From: Neolewinella persica DSM 23188
GTDB taxonomy: Bacteria > Bacteroidota > Bacteroidia > Chitinophagales > Saprospiraceae
Length of the DNA stretch: 64,000 nucleotides
NCBI RefSeq assembly: GCF_000373105.1
Contig: NZ_KB890422.1
Span: forward strand, 1 to 64,000
Direction of reading: 5' to 3'
The position numbers were made by a program, and so were the translations under genes. How positions within the stretch are numbered: position 1 is the stretch's first letter; every line of letters starts with the position of its first letter. Positions 53,677-62,099 of the stretch are shown here, piece by piece. The notes under the pieces were generated by a model that was not told the DNA's origin, made no database searches, and saw only the letters and a list, made by a program, of their open reading frames with translations.

Positions 53677-53898
53677 TCAGGGTTCAGTAATTAGTATTCA
53701 GCGGAGAGTAATCAGTGGTCAGTATTCAGTAATCAGGATTCAGCGGACAGGATTCAGGATTCAGCCATCAGGATTCAGTGCGCTACAATAAAGAACGCGC
53801 CCTAAACGAGGGGAGTAGCTGCTAAAACCTGCAAGCTGTCCCCTGAGACCTGAAACCTGAGCCCTGAACACTAAATCCTGAAAGCTGAATACTGAAAC
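53677..53898. repeat. GATTCAG-word inverted element between udk and nupC
   Basis: The left arm (53677-53778) repeats TTCAG/GATTCAGG words about a dozen times. The right arm (53828-53898) repeats CCTGAAACCTGAGCCCTGAA and CTGAATACTGAAACC. It fills the divergent promoter region. Confidence 0.85.
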
Positions 53899-53940
53899 CC
53901 GAACTCTTCACCCTATCTTGCGCCGTACCCAAACATCAAC

Positions 53941-55353
53941 ATGACCTTCGCCTACGATCTCTTCCGCTGTGTACTCGGCCTTGCCGTAATGATTGGTGTA
54001 TGCTATGCTTTTAGCCGTAACCGTAAAGCCATCGATTGGCGCCTGGTTGGTATTGGCCTGACGATGCAGTTCATTCTAGCCATACTTATTCTTAAAGTGA
54101 AAGGCGTTTCGATTATTTTCGATTATATCGCTACCGGTTTTCGTAAAACGCTTGAGTTTACTGCCGCGGGTTCAGAGTTCCTATTCGGCAGCATCGTCAA
54201 CGATATGGATAGTTTCGGCTATATATTTGCCTTCCAGGTGTTACCGACAGTCGTTTTCTTCTCCGCCTTAACTGCGGTCCTCTACTATCTCGGCATACTC
54301 CAAAAGGTGGTCTACGGACTTGCTTGGTTACTGAGTAAAGCCATGGGGCTCAGTGGTCCGGAAAGTTTAGCGGTTGCTGCTAATGTCTTCATTGGCCAAA
54401 CGGAAGCTCCGCTAGTGGTGAAGCCTTACCTCGAAAAAATGACGCGCTCCGAATTGCTTAGCGTGATGGTTGGCGGGATGGCCACCATTGCCGGCAGCGT
54501 ATTTGTGGCCTATGTCGGTTTCCTGGGAGGGAGTGATCCTGAAATGCAACAGTTTTTTGCCAAGCACCTGCTTACGGCAAGTATGATATCGGCTCCTGCA
54601 GCCATCGTTTGTGCTAAAATGCTGCTTCCGGAAACCAGCGAGGAACTTGCTGCCGTTACCGGGGCAGACTCCGAGGATCCGCATACGGCACATACACCCC
54701 AAAAAGACAAGCGCCTGGAAATGGCAGCTGATGACAGCAACAACCTCCTTGATGCCATTAGCCGTGGAACGACCGATGGGCTGAAGCTGGCCGTCAACGT
54801 AGGTGCAATGCTGCTCGTGTTTACGGCGCTGATCTTCATGCTTAATGAAATCTTTTTGGGGGTAACCGACATTGTCAACTGGTTGGCCATGGGGGCCAAC
54901 AGCGAGGTATGGGATAGTGCCGAGGCTATGGGTAATACCTGGAATCAAACGATCGCGGCTGCTACTGGCGGCCGTTTCGAAGGCTTTAGTTTTACCTATT
55001 TACTTGCTTTGTGTTTCGCGCCCGTTGCCTGGATCATCGGTGTGCCCGGCCAGGACATTACCGTTGTAGGGCAATTGCTGGGCCTCAAAACGGTGATCAA
55101 TGAATTTGTGGCCTATGATACCTTTCGGGTTGTTCAGGAAAGTGGTGGCAGACTGAGCCCCAAAGCAACGCTCATTGCGGCCTACGCACTGTGTGGCTTT
55201 GCTAACTTCGCGAGTATCGGCATTCAGGTTGGCGGCATCAGCGCCATCGCGCCGGGGCAGCGCAAGAACCTGACGGACCTGGGCATGATTGCTTTATTGG
55301 GTGGCACCATTGCCTGTTTGATGACGGGGGCGATTGCCGGACTGTTTTATTAG
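53941..55353 (+). CDS. nupC: Concentrative nucleoside transporter (NupC/CNT family)
   Basis: Product of 470 aa with 9-10 hydrophobic helices. CNT motifs: GPESLAVAANVFIGQTEAPL VVKPYL (first hairpin/TM4) and FVAYDTFRVVQESGGRLSPK ATLIAAYALCGFANFASIGI (second hairpin). A hydrophilic insert at about 238-270 (EDPHTAHTPQKDKRLEM) is seen in Bacteroidota homologues. It imports nucleosides with H+ or Na+. Divergent from udk. A dispersed 18-mer starts on the last base of its stop codon. Confidence 0.93.
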   Translation: MTFAYDLFRCVLGLAVMIGVCYAFSRNRKAIDWRLVGIGLTMQFILAILILKVKGVSIIFDYIATGFRKTLEFTAAGSEFLFGSIVNDMDSFGYIFAFQVLPTVVFFSALTAVLYYLGILQKVVYGLAWLLSKAMGLSGPESLAVAANVFIGQTEAPLVVKPYLEKMTRSELLSVMVGGMATIAGSVFVAYVGFLGGSDPEMQQFFAKHLLTASMISAPAAIVCAKMLLPETSEELAAVTGADSEDPHTAHTPQKDKRLEMAADDSNNLLDAISRGTTDGLKLAVNVGAMLLVFTALIFMLNEIFLGVTDIVNWLAMGANSEVWDSAEAMGNTWNQTIAAATGGRFEGFSFTYLLALCFAPVAWIIGVPGQDITVVGQLLGLKTVINEFVAYDTFRVVQESGGRLSPKATLIAAYALCGFANFASIGIQVGGISAIAPGQRKNLTDLGMIALLGGTIACLMTGAIAGLFY

Positions 55354-55371
55354 GGCGGGGACGCAGGTGCA
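55353..55371 (-). repeat. Dispersed 18-mer copy touching the nupC stop codon
   Basis: GGGCGGGGACGCAGGTGCA; its first base is the last base of the TAG. A GGACGT/ACGTCC hairpin and the 18-bp GTACTTCTACGGAAGTAC (55416-55433) follow, as they do in inverse order at 21832-21979. Confidence 0.85.
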
Positions 55372-55459
55372 AAGGGGGAGGACGTTGAGCATTTGACGTC
55401 CTAACGGGGTAACCCGTACTTCTACGGAAGTACATTCCAGTTAGAGCAGAACGCAATTA

Positions 55460-56377
55460 TCAGTCTGACTTCCGCCAGCAAAGTATCCGCCGAAGTTTCC
55501 CTCCCTGACCGATGCGGATGGTTTTAGTGGTCGTAATCCCCAGTCGTCCGAACTCGATCTCCGCAATCCTGAGGTACCCCTTCTTAGACACCAGGGTGGT
55601 AAACCAACCTACCTGGTTCGCATAATCAACGGATTCCCGAATCATTTGTCGGAGGAAGGCAGGTTCCCCGCCGGCTGTCCACAACTCATTGGACTGGCCT
55701 CCGAAATTAAGGGTAGGGGAGGGGCCGGTTGTTTTACCCAACTTCTCCCACTTCAACCGGGCGGCCGCCCCGGCGGCTTCAGCAGATTCAAAAAATGGCG
55801 GATTGCACATCGTAAAGTCAAACCATTCTCCCTGCCTTATTACGTTGTGAAAAATTCTTGCAGTATCCGGTTGGCGGCGCAAAGCTACTTTCTTTACCAG
55901 CGCGGGGTTGAACCTCGCAATGGCCCCCGCTACTTTCATTGATCGTGTTGAAACGTCGGTAGCAACGAAGTTCCACGCATATTCTTTTATTCCAAGGATG
56001 GGGTATATGAGCGAGGCACCGGTGCCGATGTCAAGACCGGTAATTTTCGTTTGTCCCTTCCCGCTTTGCTCCTTCGTCTCTTTTCCATGCACCTGCGTCC
56101 GCGCCTGATCGCCTTCCAATAGTTCGGCCAGGGCATGGATGTAATCCAACCGGCCCGGAACCCCCGGGCAAAGGTTGCCCTCGGGGATGTCCCAGAACTT
56201 CAGGTCATAATCTTGCAGTAACAAAGCCTGGTTGAGGAGCCGAACCGCCATTGGAGCGGCGAAGTTGAGGCTGGTACGGCCATCCGGCGTTGTGACCAGG
56301 TAATCCGCAAGACCGGGTACCACTTTCGTAAGGGCAGGAAAATTGTGCGGCTTTGCGTAGCGATTTCTGGGATGCAT
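55460..56377 (-). CDS. rlmF: 23S rRNA adenine(1618)-N6-methyltransferase
   Basis: Product of 305 aa. HPRNRY start, GLDIGTGASLIYPILG (SAM loop, near 114-129), catalytic-type NPPF in MCNPPFFESAEAA, and GGQSNELWTAGGEPAFLRQM are the RlmF signature. It methylates A1618 of 23S rRNA (E. coli numbering). Between LAELLEG and GLDIGTG sits an extra Lys/Gln-rich stretch of about 25 residues (89-113) that includes the dispersed 18-mer read as A-R-T-Q-V-H (92-97). The catalytic parts are intact. Confidence 0.93.
   Translation of the reverse strand: MHPRNRYAKPHNFPALTKVVPGLADYLVTTPDGRTSLNFAAPMAVRLLNQALLLQDYDLKFWDIPEGNLCPGVPGRLDYIHALAELLEGDQARTQVHGKETKEQSGKGQTKITGLDIGTGASLIYPILGIKEYAWNFVATDVSTRSMKVAGAIARFNPALVKKVALRRQPDTARIFHNVIRQGEWFDFTMCNPPFFESAEAAGAAARLKWEKLGKTTGPSPTLNFGGQSNELWTAGGEPAFLRQMIRESVDYANQVGWFTTLVSKKGYLRIAEIEFGRLGITTTKTIRIGQGGKLRRILCWRKSD
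56088..56105 (+). repeat. Dispersed 18-mer copy inside rlmF
   Basis: TGCACCTGCGTCCGCGCC, antisense to the gene; within the extra linker before the SAM-binding motif. Confidence 0.9.
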
Positions 56378-56492
56378 GAGCGAATTATGGAATTAGCAAA
56401 TTAGGGACGGGGCTAATCGGGCGGGCGAGTTTTCCGGCTGATGCTTTCTATAACTTCAAGTTTGGCGAAGGGGCTTTGTTTTAAGGGTTGTT

Positions 56493-56566
56493 GTAAATAT
56501 GTAGAAGTACGACAAGGGCTTTATACAAGGTGCGTATAAACTGCCGTAAATATGTAGAAGTACAAC
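56493..56566. repeat. Direct 21-bp repeat pair
   Basis: GTAAATATGTAGAAGTAC plus GAC or AAC at 56493-56513 and 56546-56566, 53 bp apart, with TATACAAGG/CGTATAAA between. The rest of the 56378-56680 gap has only the terminator. Confidence 0.7.
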
Positions 56567-56620
56567 ACCGGCAATCCCTTACAAACTAAAACGATATCAT
56601 AAAAACAAGCATACCCAAAA

Positions 56621-56657
56621 AAGAACGCCACGCAAATAGGCTTCGCGTGGCGCTCTT
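56621..56657 (-). terminator. Terminator of the TlpA-like gene
   Basis: AAGAACGCCACGC / GCGTGGCGCTCTT (one mismatch). The minus strand continues with six T. Confidence 0.8.
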
Positions 56658-56680
56658 TAGCTAAAATGCGGTGACTTAGT

Positions 56681-57796
56681 CTAAATTATTTTCTGCAGTG
56701 CGGCTTCGATTGAGCTTGCACCACGGAGGCCGACGGCAGCGATTTTGCCGTCCCGGTCAATGAGGAAGGTTTTCGGAATCCCGCGTACACCGTAGAGCTG
56801 GCCAGCCTGGCTTTCCCACTTCTTGAGCTCGCTTACGTGGTATGGCCAGATGAGGTTGTCCTTAGCGATTGCATCCGTCCAGCGCTGCTTCTGCCCCTCA
56901 TTGGCCTGGGCAATCTGCTCGGCAGACAAATTAGCTGTACGCCGTGAATCAAGGCCGTCAAGTGAAACGCTGAAGATGGTAAAGCCTTCATCTTTGTACT
57001 TTTTGTACACCTGAACTACGTTCGGATTCTCCCGTCGGCAAGGACCACACCAGCTGGCCCAGAAATCAAGCAGAACCACCTGACCTTTCAGTTCGTCGAG
57101 GGAGTATTGCTTACCGCTGGGGCTGGGAAGAGAGATGTTTGGAGCAGGCATTCCTACTTGAATCAGTTCAGCACTACGCTGCTGCGCCAACTGACCTTCC
57201 ATAGCCTGAACGAAGGCTAAGTAGGTCGGCTTCATGGTTGAACCGTCAGACAAACGAGCAACGGCTGCCTTGTGAACGGGTAAACCCTGCTCGCCGGCAC
57301 GGGACAAAGTGTTGAAGGCAATGAAGGCCCCTATTTCCGGGTTTTTGACCTCCTCGACAATCTTCTGGATATCTCCGACTGAAACGGTGCCTTGACGGAG
57401 CCCTTTCATGGCTCCAACCATTTCCTGTGCCTCATCTGAGCCAGTAACGGTGAATTGGTACTCTCCGAAAGTGGAGACATCTCCCTTGATATCCACCAGG
57501 TTATCGCCTTCACCAATGGCAATGATCGCCTTCTGGGCACCTACGCGTAATTGGTAGATGCCGGGCTTCAGGCCATCGACGAAACCAAGGGCAAAGTTGC
57601 CATTACCGTCGATGGGCGCATTGGCCAGGACTTCATTGGCAGAATTAACCGACACCCGGTCAAGATAGACTTTCAGATTAGCGGCGTTGGTCAGTTCACC
57701 TCGAATGAGGGTGCCTTCAGTTGGTGCACCACCTGACTGGCAAGCAAAGAAACTCAGGCTAATAATAACGAACGCAAGGAGTTGAGAAATTTTCAT
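56681..57796 (-). CDS. TlpA/ResA-like thioredoxin lipoprotein with DUF4369
   Basis: Product of 371 aa. Lipoprotein signal LSFFAC (Cys19). An N-terminal DUF4369-like beta domain spans about 28-120 (LIRGELTNAANLKVYLDRVS). A helical linker leads to a C-terminal thioredoxin fold (about 228-371) with active site FWASWCGPCRRENP and the cis-Pro loop GIPKTFLIDRDGK. It is a periplasmic thiol-disulfide reductant, as in cytochrome c maturation or general redox repair in Bacteroidota. Stand-alone with its own terminator. Confidence 0.93.
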   Translation of the reverse strand: MKISQLLAFVIISLSFFACQSGGAPTEGTLIRGELTNAANLKVYLDRVSVNSANEVLANAPIDGNGNFALGFVDGLKPGIYQLRVGAQKAIIAIGEGDNLVDIKGDVSTFGEYQFTVTGSDEAQEMVGAMKGLRQGTVSVGDIQKIVEEVKNPEIGAFIAFNTLSRAGEQGLPVHKAAVARLSDGSTMKPTYLAFVQAMEGQLAQQRSAELIQVGMPAPNISLPSPSGKQYSLDELKGQVVLLDFWASWCGPCRRENPNVVQVYKKYKDEGFTIFSVSLDGLDSRRTANLSAEQIAQANEGQKQRWTDAIAKDNLIWPYHVSELKKWESQAGQLYGVRGIPKTFLIDRDGKIAAVGLRGASSIEAALQKII

Positions 57797-58083
57797 GACT
57801 TACAATTTTTCGATTAAGGCACAAGAACGGCCTTTTGTTGATCTTTAACGGTAAAGATAAGGCATTTCGTTTAAATACGACACTTGTAGTTTTAAAAAAT
57901 TATCTCAGATTTTTGCCTGCTTGAACTGTAACTAACCGTAAAGGCCGGTAATTATCGTGGCTTTCATGAAAAACGCGGAGTCTTTTTTAATAGCCCTCAC
58001 CCGTCGGGAGGTGTGGTAGGGAGCGTACGAGTAGTCCTCTTCAAGTTGCCGTACCTTGCAGCCTAATTAATTCCCCCGGTATT

Positions 58084-58803
58084 TTGCACCTACTTATTGT
58101 CGAAGATGAAGCCAGTATGGCCCGTCGCCTCCAACGGTTGTTGGAGGAAATATTAGGGGACCGAATCACCTCTTTGGTTAGGGTACCTGGTGTTGCAGCC
58201 GCATTAGACCATCTCAGTAAGAAAACCATTGACTTGATGTTTTTGGATCTCAACCTAAACGGTAAGGATGGTTTTACCGTACTGCAATCGCTTCTTGCCG
58301 GGTCTTTTGACGTCATTGTCGTCTCTGCTTATCGAGATCGGGCGCTGGAAGCATTTGACTACGGCGTACTCGATTTTGTCGCCAAACCCTTCAGCGGGCA
58401 ACGCCTGGGACAGGCGGTGGACCGTTACCTGAATCATCAGGGACATCCCGACCGGCCTTTGAGCAAGCTCGCCATAAAAAAACAGGGGAAGCTAACCTTG
58501 ATTGACGTCAGCGACATACTCTTTGTGCAGGGAGCGGATATCTACACCACCCTGCACCTGCGCCCGCGCCCAAAAAATGTAAATATTCATCCAACGGAAC
58601 TGTCGGATAAGTCACTGGAAAGCCTGTCCCGTTTACTCCCTCCAGATTTTATTCGGGTACACAAGTCATTTATCGCCAACATCAACGCCTGCCAGGAATT
58701 GCGCATTGAGGGAGGTGGGCGATATGCGTTGTTGCTGAAAGATGGGCGGAAAATTCCGGTCGGACGTACCCGGTACCAGGAGGTTCGGGATCGGTTTTTA
58801 TAA
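58084..58803 (+). CDS. LytTR-family response regulator carrying a dispersed-repeat insert
   Basis: Product of 239 aa. TTG start at 58084, chosen because the receiver's first strand (LLIVEDEA) begins at once; the next ATG would remove the acidic pocket. Receiver 1-115: Asp55 in MFLDLNLNGKDG, Lys in DFVAKPFSG. LytTR domain about 130-239 (ILFVQGADIYTTLH, FIRVHKSFIANIN, KIPVGRTRYQEV). The dispersed 18-mer is read in frame as L-H-L-R-P-R-P (157-163), in the loop after LytTR strand 2, so the DNA-binding fold should tolerate it. The likely kinase is the LytS-type protein at 60441, with an S33 hydrolase gene between them. Confidence 0.9.
   Translation: MHLLIVEDEASMARRLQRLLEEILGDRITSLVRVPGVAAALDHLSKKTIDLMFLDLNLNGKDGFTVLQSLLAGSFDVIVVSAYRDRALEAFDYGVLDFVAKPFSGQRLGQAVDRYLNHQGHPDRPLSKLAIKKQGKLTLIDVSDILFVQGADIYTTLHLRPRPKNVNIHPTELSDKSLESLSRLLPPDFIRVHKSFIANINACQELRIEGGGRYALLLKDGRKIPVGRTRYQEVRDRFL
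58553..58571 (+). repeat. Dispersed 18-mer copy inside a LytTR regulator gene
   Basis: TGCACCTGCGCCCGCGCCC, sense orientation, translated L-H-L-R-P-R-P, followed by the common AAAAAA flank. Confidence 0.9.
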
Positions 58804-58851
58804 AACCCATCCCGAACCTGCTTTGGTAGAGTAGAACCACTTTTCCAGCAT

Positions 58852-60318
58852 CTACTCAGGCAGTACCCATTCAACCGGAGGCAAAACGATGCGCTCGTCC
58901 TTGATGTCTTTTCCTTCGAAAAAGTCACGCATTACTTCCAGAATCCGTGGCGAAGACAAGAACAGCGGATCACTGTGTCCTGCCCCTTCGATGACCAGAT
59001 GGTGCCCATTTTTGAGGTGCTTCAGGGTTTCAACAGCATTCTCTGCTGACGTTCGTCCGTCCAGTGTCCCGCTGATGCAGAGCACAGGTAGTTTGGTGGG
59101 GTAGGGAGCACGGAAGGCCTTTCCAGCATCCAGTTCGGTCAGCTCATCGTACTGATCCAGGTAAGGGAAGTTGATGGCAGCTCCCAACAGAGTAGTTTTG
59201 GCCTGCTTTTCAACGAGTTTTCTGCGGGCCGGAGAAATGCCCGAGGCTATGTCCATAGCCATTGACATGCCGTTAAATTGACCCATTTTTACGTAAAATG
59301 CATAGGGCGTCACAATAGAAAAATCACCACGCAACATGGATTGTACCATAAAGGGCAGGTCACTAAAATTTTCTGGCCCGGCCAGCGACCAACTCACCAG
59401 CTGCTGCATGTCATGCTTGCCGATAGCTACCAGCATCGTGTCTCCGGTAACCGGATGTTTAGCTGGGATCATAGCGGGTGCCTTGTCGAGTTTTTTTAGT
59501 AGCCGGTCAATGTCTCCGAGAAAGTCAGGATAAACGGCTGCAGTTGCTGGATTGGCCTTGATGCGCCTATCGATGTCTTCGAGTAATTGCTGTTGATGAA
59601 TGGGTAGTTTCACCGTATGATCGTATCCTTCGATGCCGGCGATCACTATCCGGTCCAGGTGTTTTTCATGCCGCTTTATGGCCGTGAGGGAGAGGTGGGA
59701 CCCGTAACTAATCCCCCAAAGACTGATCTTTTCAGCACCGAGGGCCAACCGTAAATCATTCAGATCATCAGCACTTTCGTTGGTGTTGTAGCCACTGAGG
59801 TCACAATCATTGTCGGCGAAAAAATCAGCAGCCTCGCGGGTGGCCTTCTGTATGATCTGGCGGATTTCCTTTTGGGTCATCACCTTAGCAGGGTCAACGG
59901 ACCAAAAACCAGGGTAGCGAGGCGGTCCATCGGAGAGGCCGGTTCCCCGCTGGTCGTAGGCAATTACGTCGGCAACGGCGCGCAACGCTTGAAAGAGGTC
60001 ATGTCGAGTGCCTCTGGCCGTACCAATGCCGGAGCCGCCAGGCCCGCCCGCCAGGTAAACAATCGGGGAACCTGGATTAGGGTTGGTGCTTTTGAACCTG
60101 ACGAAACGTAGAGTGAGCTTTTTCCCGGAGGCTTTAGTTCGGTTTTCGGGTACGGAAAAGGAGCCCATTTCTGCCTCCGTTTTTCGTCCGTCCTGAGTAA
60201 TGAATTCGTAGGGCTCCAGGGTAAGTTTCGGTGCTTGCTGGCTCATCAGGGCGGGGCCGCAGGTGCAGGTTAGGGTTAGTAGGCAAAGTAGCGGTAAGCG
60301 TAAGAACATGGTTTTCAT
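58852..60318 (-). CDS. Alpha/beta hydrolase, S33/TAP-like peptidase
   Basis: Product of 488 aa from the ATG at 60318; a longer frame to 60498 runs into the opposite promoter and is rejected. Signal or lipoprotein-like N-terminus LRLPLLCLLTLTCTCGP; its Cys18 and Cys20 are encoded by a dispersed 18-mer. Oxyanion motif LAGGPGGSG near 90, DQRGTGLSDG, nucleophile WGISYGSHLS (Ser near 204), and a C-terminal TAP-like part with CISGTLDGRTSAENA and the catalytic His in IEGAGHSDPLF. It probably cleaves N-terminal residues, or small esters/amides, outside the cytoplasm. Confidence 0.88.
   Translation of the reverse strand: MKTMFLRLPLLCLLTLTCTCGPALMSQQAPKLTLEPYEFITQDGRKTEAEMGSFSVPENRTKASGKKLTLRFVRFKSTNPNPGSPIVYLAGGPGGSGIGTARGTRHDLFQALRAVADVIAYDQRGTGLSDGPPRYPGFWSVDPAKVMTQKEIRQIIQKATREAADFFADNDCDLSGYNTNESADDLNDLRLALGAEKISLWGISYGSHLSLTAIKRHEKHLDRIVIAGIEGYDHTVKLPIHQQQLLEDIDRRIKANPATAAVYPDFLGDIDRLLKKLDKAPAMIPAKHPVTGDTMLVAIGKHDMQQLVSWSLAGPENFSDLPFMVQSMLRGDFSIVTPYAFYVKMGQFNGMSMAMDIASGISPARRKLVEKQAKTTLLGAAINFPYLDQYDELTELDAGKAFRAPYPTKLPVLCISGTLDGRTSAENAVETLKHLKNGHHLVIEGAGHSDPLFLSSPRILEVMRDFFEGKDIKDERIVLPPVEWVLPE
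60249..60267 (-). repeat. Dispersed 18-mer copy in the S33 hydrolase signal-peptide region
   Basis: The coding strand reads TGCACCTGCGGCCCCGCCC, translated C-T-C-G-P-A around residues 18-23. Confidence 0.9.
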
Positions 60319-60428
60319 TTGTATTGATTTGAAGCAAAAATGAGGTCCAATTACCTCCTCGTCAAGGCATTCCTTGCCAACTGCACTCAGGGAGAGGCCA
60401 ACGACATTTTTCGCTCCGGTAAGCAGCC

Positions 60429-60436
60429 TACCTTCG
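60429..60436 (+). promoter_or_regulatory. Candidate -7 element abutting the LytS-like kinase gene
   Basis: TACCTTCG, four bases before the ATG at 60441, implying a leaderless mRNA. Confidence 0.4.
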
Positions 60437-60440
60437 TAAT

Positions 60441-62099
60441 ATGAAACACTGCTGGCTGATGCTATTCGCTTTTTTTTGGTGTGGTTGTTCCTTCGCACTT
60501 CCCCCCGAGACTTTCAGGGTGGATATCCTTAAGTTTGAGCACCAGCTTGTGGGAGCGCCAGATTGGGAAACTGGCCCGCCTCGGTCGGTCGGTCATTTCC
60601 AGCTCAGGATCGAAGTGGAGGTAAATGGCAAGCCGGTTGCCTACAAACCCTACGGACTATTGATATCTATGCTGGCCAGCTCTGAAGCGTACTGGGACGG
60701 AAACAGTCTGGGAGCCAACGGTAGCGTAGGGCAATCGGCCGATACGGAAATTCCGGGCCAGCTTGATTATGTTTATTATTTGCCAGATTCATTACTTGCG
60801 CCGGGTAAACACTTACTGAATTTGGAGGTGTCAAATTTTCACGCCGACGGGAAAGTCAGGTTCTACGGTATTTTAGTCGCAGGTTATTTGGACCCGATTG
60901 TTAAGCCCATCATCACCGCCGCTTATCTGCACATCTACGCAGGTTGTTTCCTGATTATCGGCTTATACTTTGGATTCAGGTTTGTCACCAACCGTAAGGA
61001 TTTCTCCTTACTGGTATTCGCGGCTACTTGCCTGTCCTTTTTTGCCTTGCTTATTATGGAGTACATTCGGAGTTATTACTTCTATCCCTACCCCTGGCAC
61101 TTTCCCCGCTTGTGGACCATCCTTATCCTAAGCTATTTGATCAGTGCCTGCTTGCCGATCTTCTTTTCCATACGCTTTAGATTTAGGTGGTTGTATCTCG
61201 TGGTCATTGCCCAATTGGGCCTATTTGTTCTGTTGCTAACCTTCAATACTTACGGATTAGACCCCACAACAAATTTTGGAATGATCCTTGGCTTTGTACT
61301 CGCTTCAGGCATCTGTTTGTGGGCAGTTCTTACCCGGCAAAAAGGTGCGCGCCTTGCCTTCTTCGGCGTACTACCGGTAACCATAGCACTAATTGTCGGT
61401 TACAAAAATTACGACATGGTACTCTACGCAGGCTTTAGTTATTTGGTCCTGACCAGTATGGGGTCACTTGCGATAAAGGAGCGAAATGATCGCCAGGAGC
61501 GAGAGGAAGCCTTACTATTATCGAGTAGGTTGCGATTAGAGCTGCTTCAAAAAAGTATACAACCTCACTTCTTAATGAATTCAATCGCTTCGGCGATCGA
61601 CTGGATCGAGGAACATCCACCAAAAGGTGTAGAATTGCTATTGTCCCTAAGCGAAGAATTTGACCTCTTGCTTGAGGTGTCTGAGCGCCAGCTGATCCCC
61701 ATGGAGCAGGAGTTAGCGCTCTGCCGAGCCCATCTAAAAGTGATGGGATTCCGTAAACTCCAACAGTATGAATTGATTACTGAGAATTGCGATCCGGCAG
61801 ACCACATTCCCCCTGCCATCATATTAACGCTAATTGAAAATGGCATCAGCCACCATTCCGGAGTGGTCCTAGAGGGGAGCAACGTAATCTTTCGTCTACG
61901 CCAGGAATCAACCGATTTTGGAAAGCTGTTCCGCTTTCTAGCCGTCGATGAGCAAGGGGTACCTACTGCTGAAAATATTGTGAAAGGTACTGGCCTGCGC
62001 TATGTCGAGGCTCGCCTGAAGGAAAGTTATGGGAATAATTGGAGCCTGAATTCCAGACCAGTATTGGAAGGTTGGGAGACTACCATCAGGATTACTTAG
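60441..62099 (+). CDS. LytS-type sensor histidine kinase with 7TM-like sensor
   Basis: Product of 552 aa. Signal peptide about 1-19. A periplasmic beta domain of about 130 residues (jelly-roll-like: VGHFQLRIEVEVNGKPVAYK) follows. Then come about seven membrane helices (for example IYAGCFLIIGLYFGF, LWTILILSYLISACLPIFF), as in 7TMR-DISM sensors. A cytoplasmic His_kinase domain has SIQPHFLMNSIASAIDWIEE (His376) and a short GHKL ATPase (IPPAIILTLIENGISHHS, GTGLRYVEARLKESYG). It probably signals to the LytTR regulator at 58084. Its stop codon overlaps the convergent nusB stop by 3 bp. Confidence 0.9.
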   Translation: MKHCWLMLFAFFWCGCSFALPPETFRVDILKFEHQLVGAPDWETGPPRSVGHFQLRIEVEVNGKPVAYKPYGLLISMLASSEAYWDGNSLGANGSVGQSADTEIPGQLDYVYYLPDSLLAPGKHLLNLEVSNFHADGKVRFYGILVAGYLDPIVKPIITAAYLHIYAGCFLIIGLYFGFRFVTNRKDFSLLVFAATCLSFFALLIMEYIRSYYFYPYPWHFPRLWTILILSYLISACLPIFFSIRFRFRWLYLVVIAQLGLFVLLLTFNTYGLDPTTNFGMILGFVLASGICLWAVLTRQKGARLAFFGVLPVTIALIVGYKNYDMVLYAGFSYLVLTSMGSLAIKERNDRQEREEALLLSSRLRLELLQKSIQPHFLMNSIASAIDWIEEHPPKGVELLLSLSEEFDLLLEVSERQLIPMEQELALCRAHLKVMGFRKLQQYELITENCDPADHIPPAIILTLIENGISHHSGVVLEGSNVIFRLRQESTDFGKLFRFLAVDEQGVPTAENIVKGTGLRYVEARLKESYGNNWSLNSRPVLEGWETTIRIT

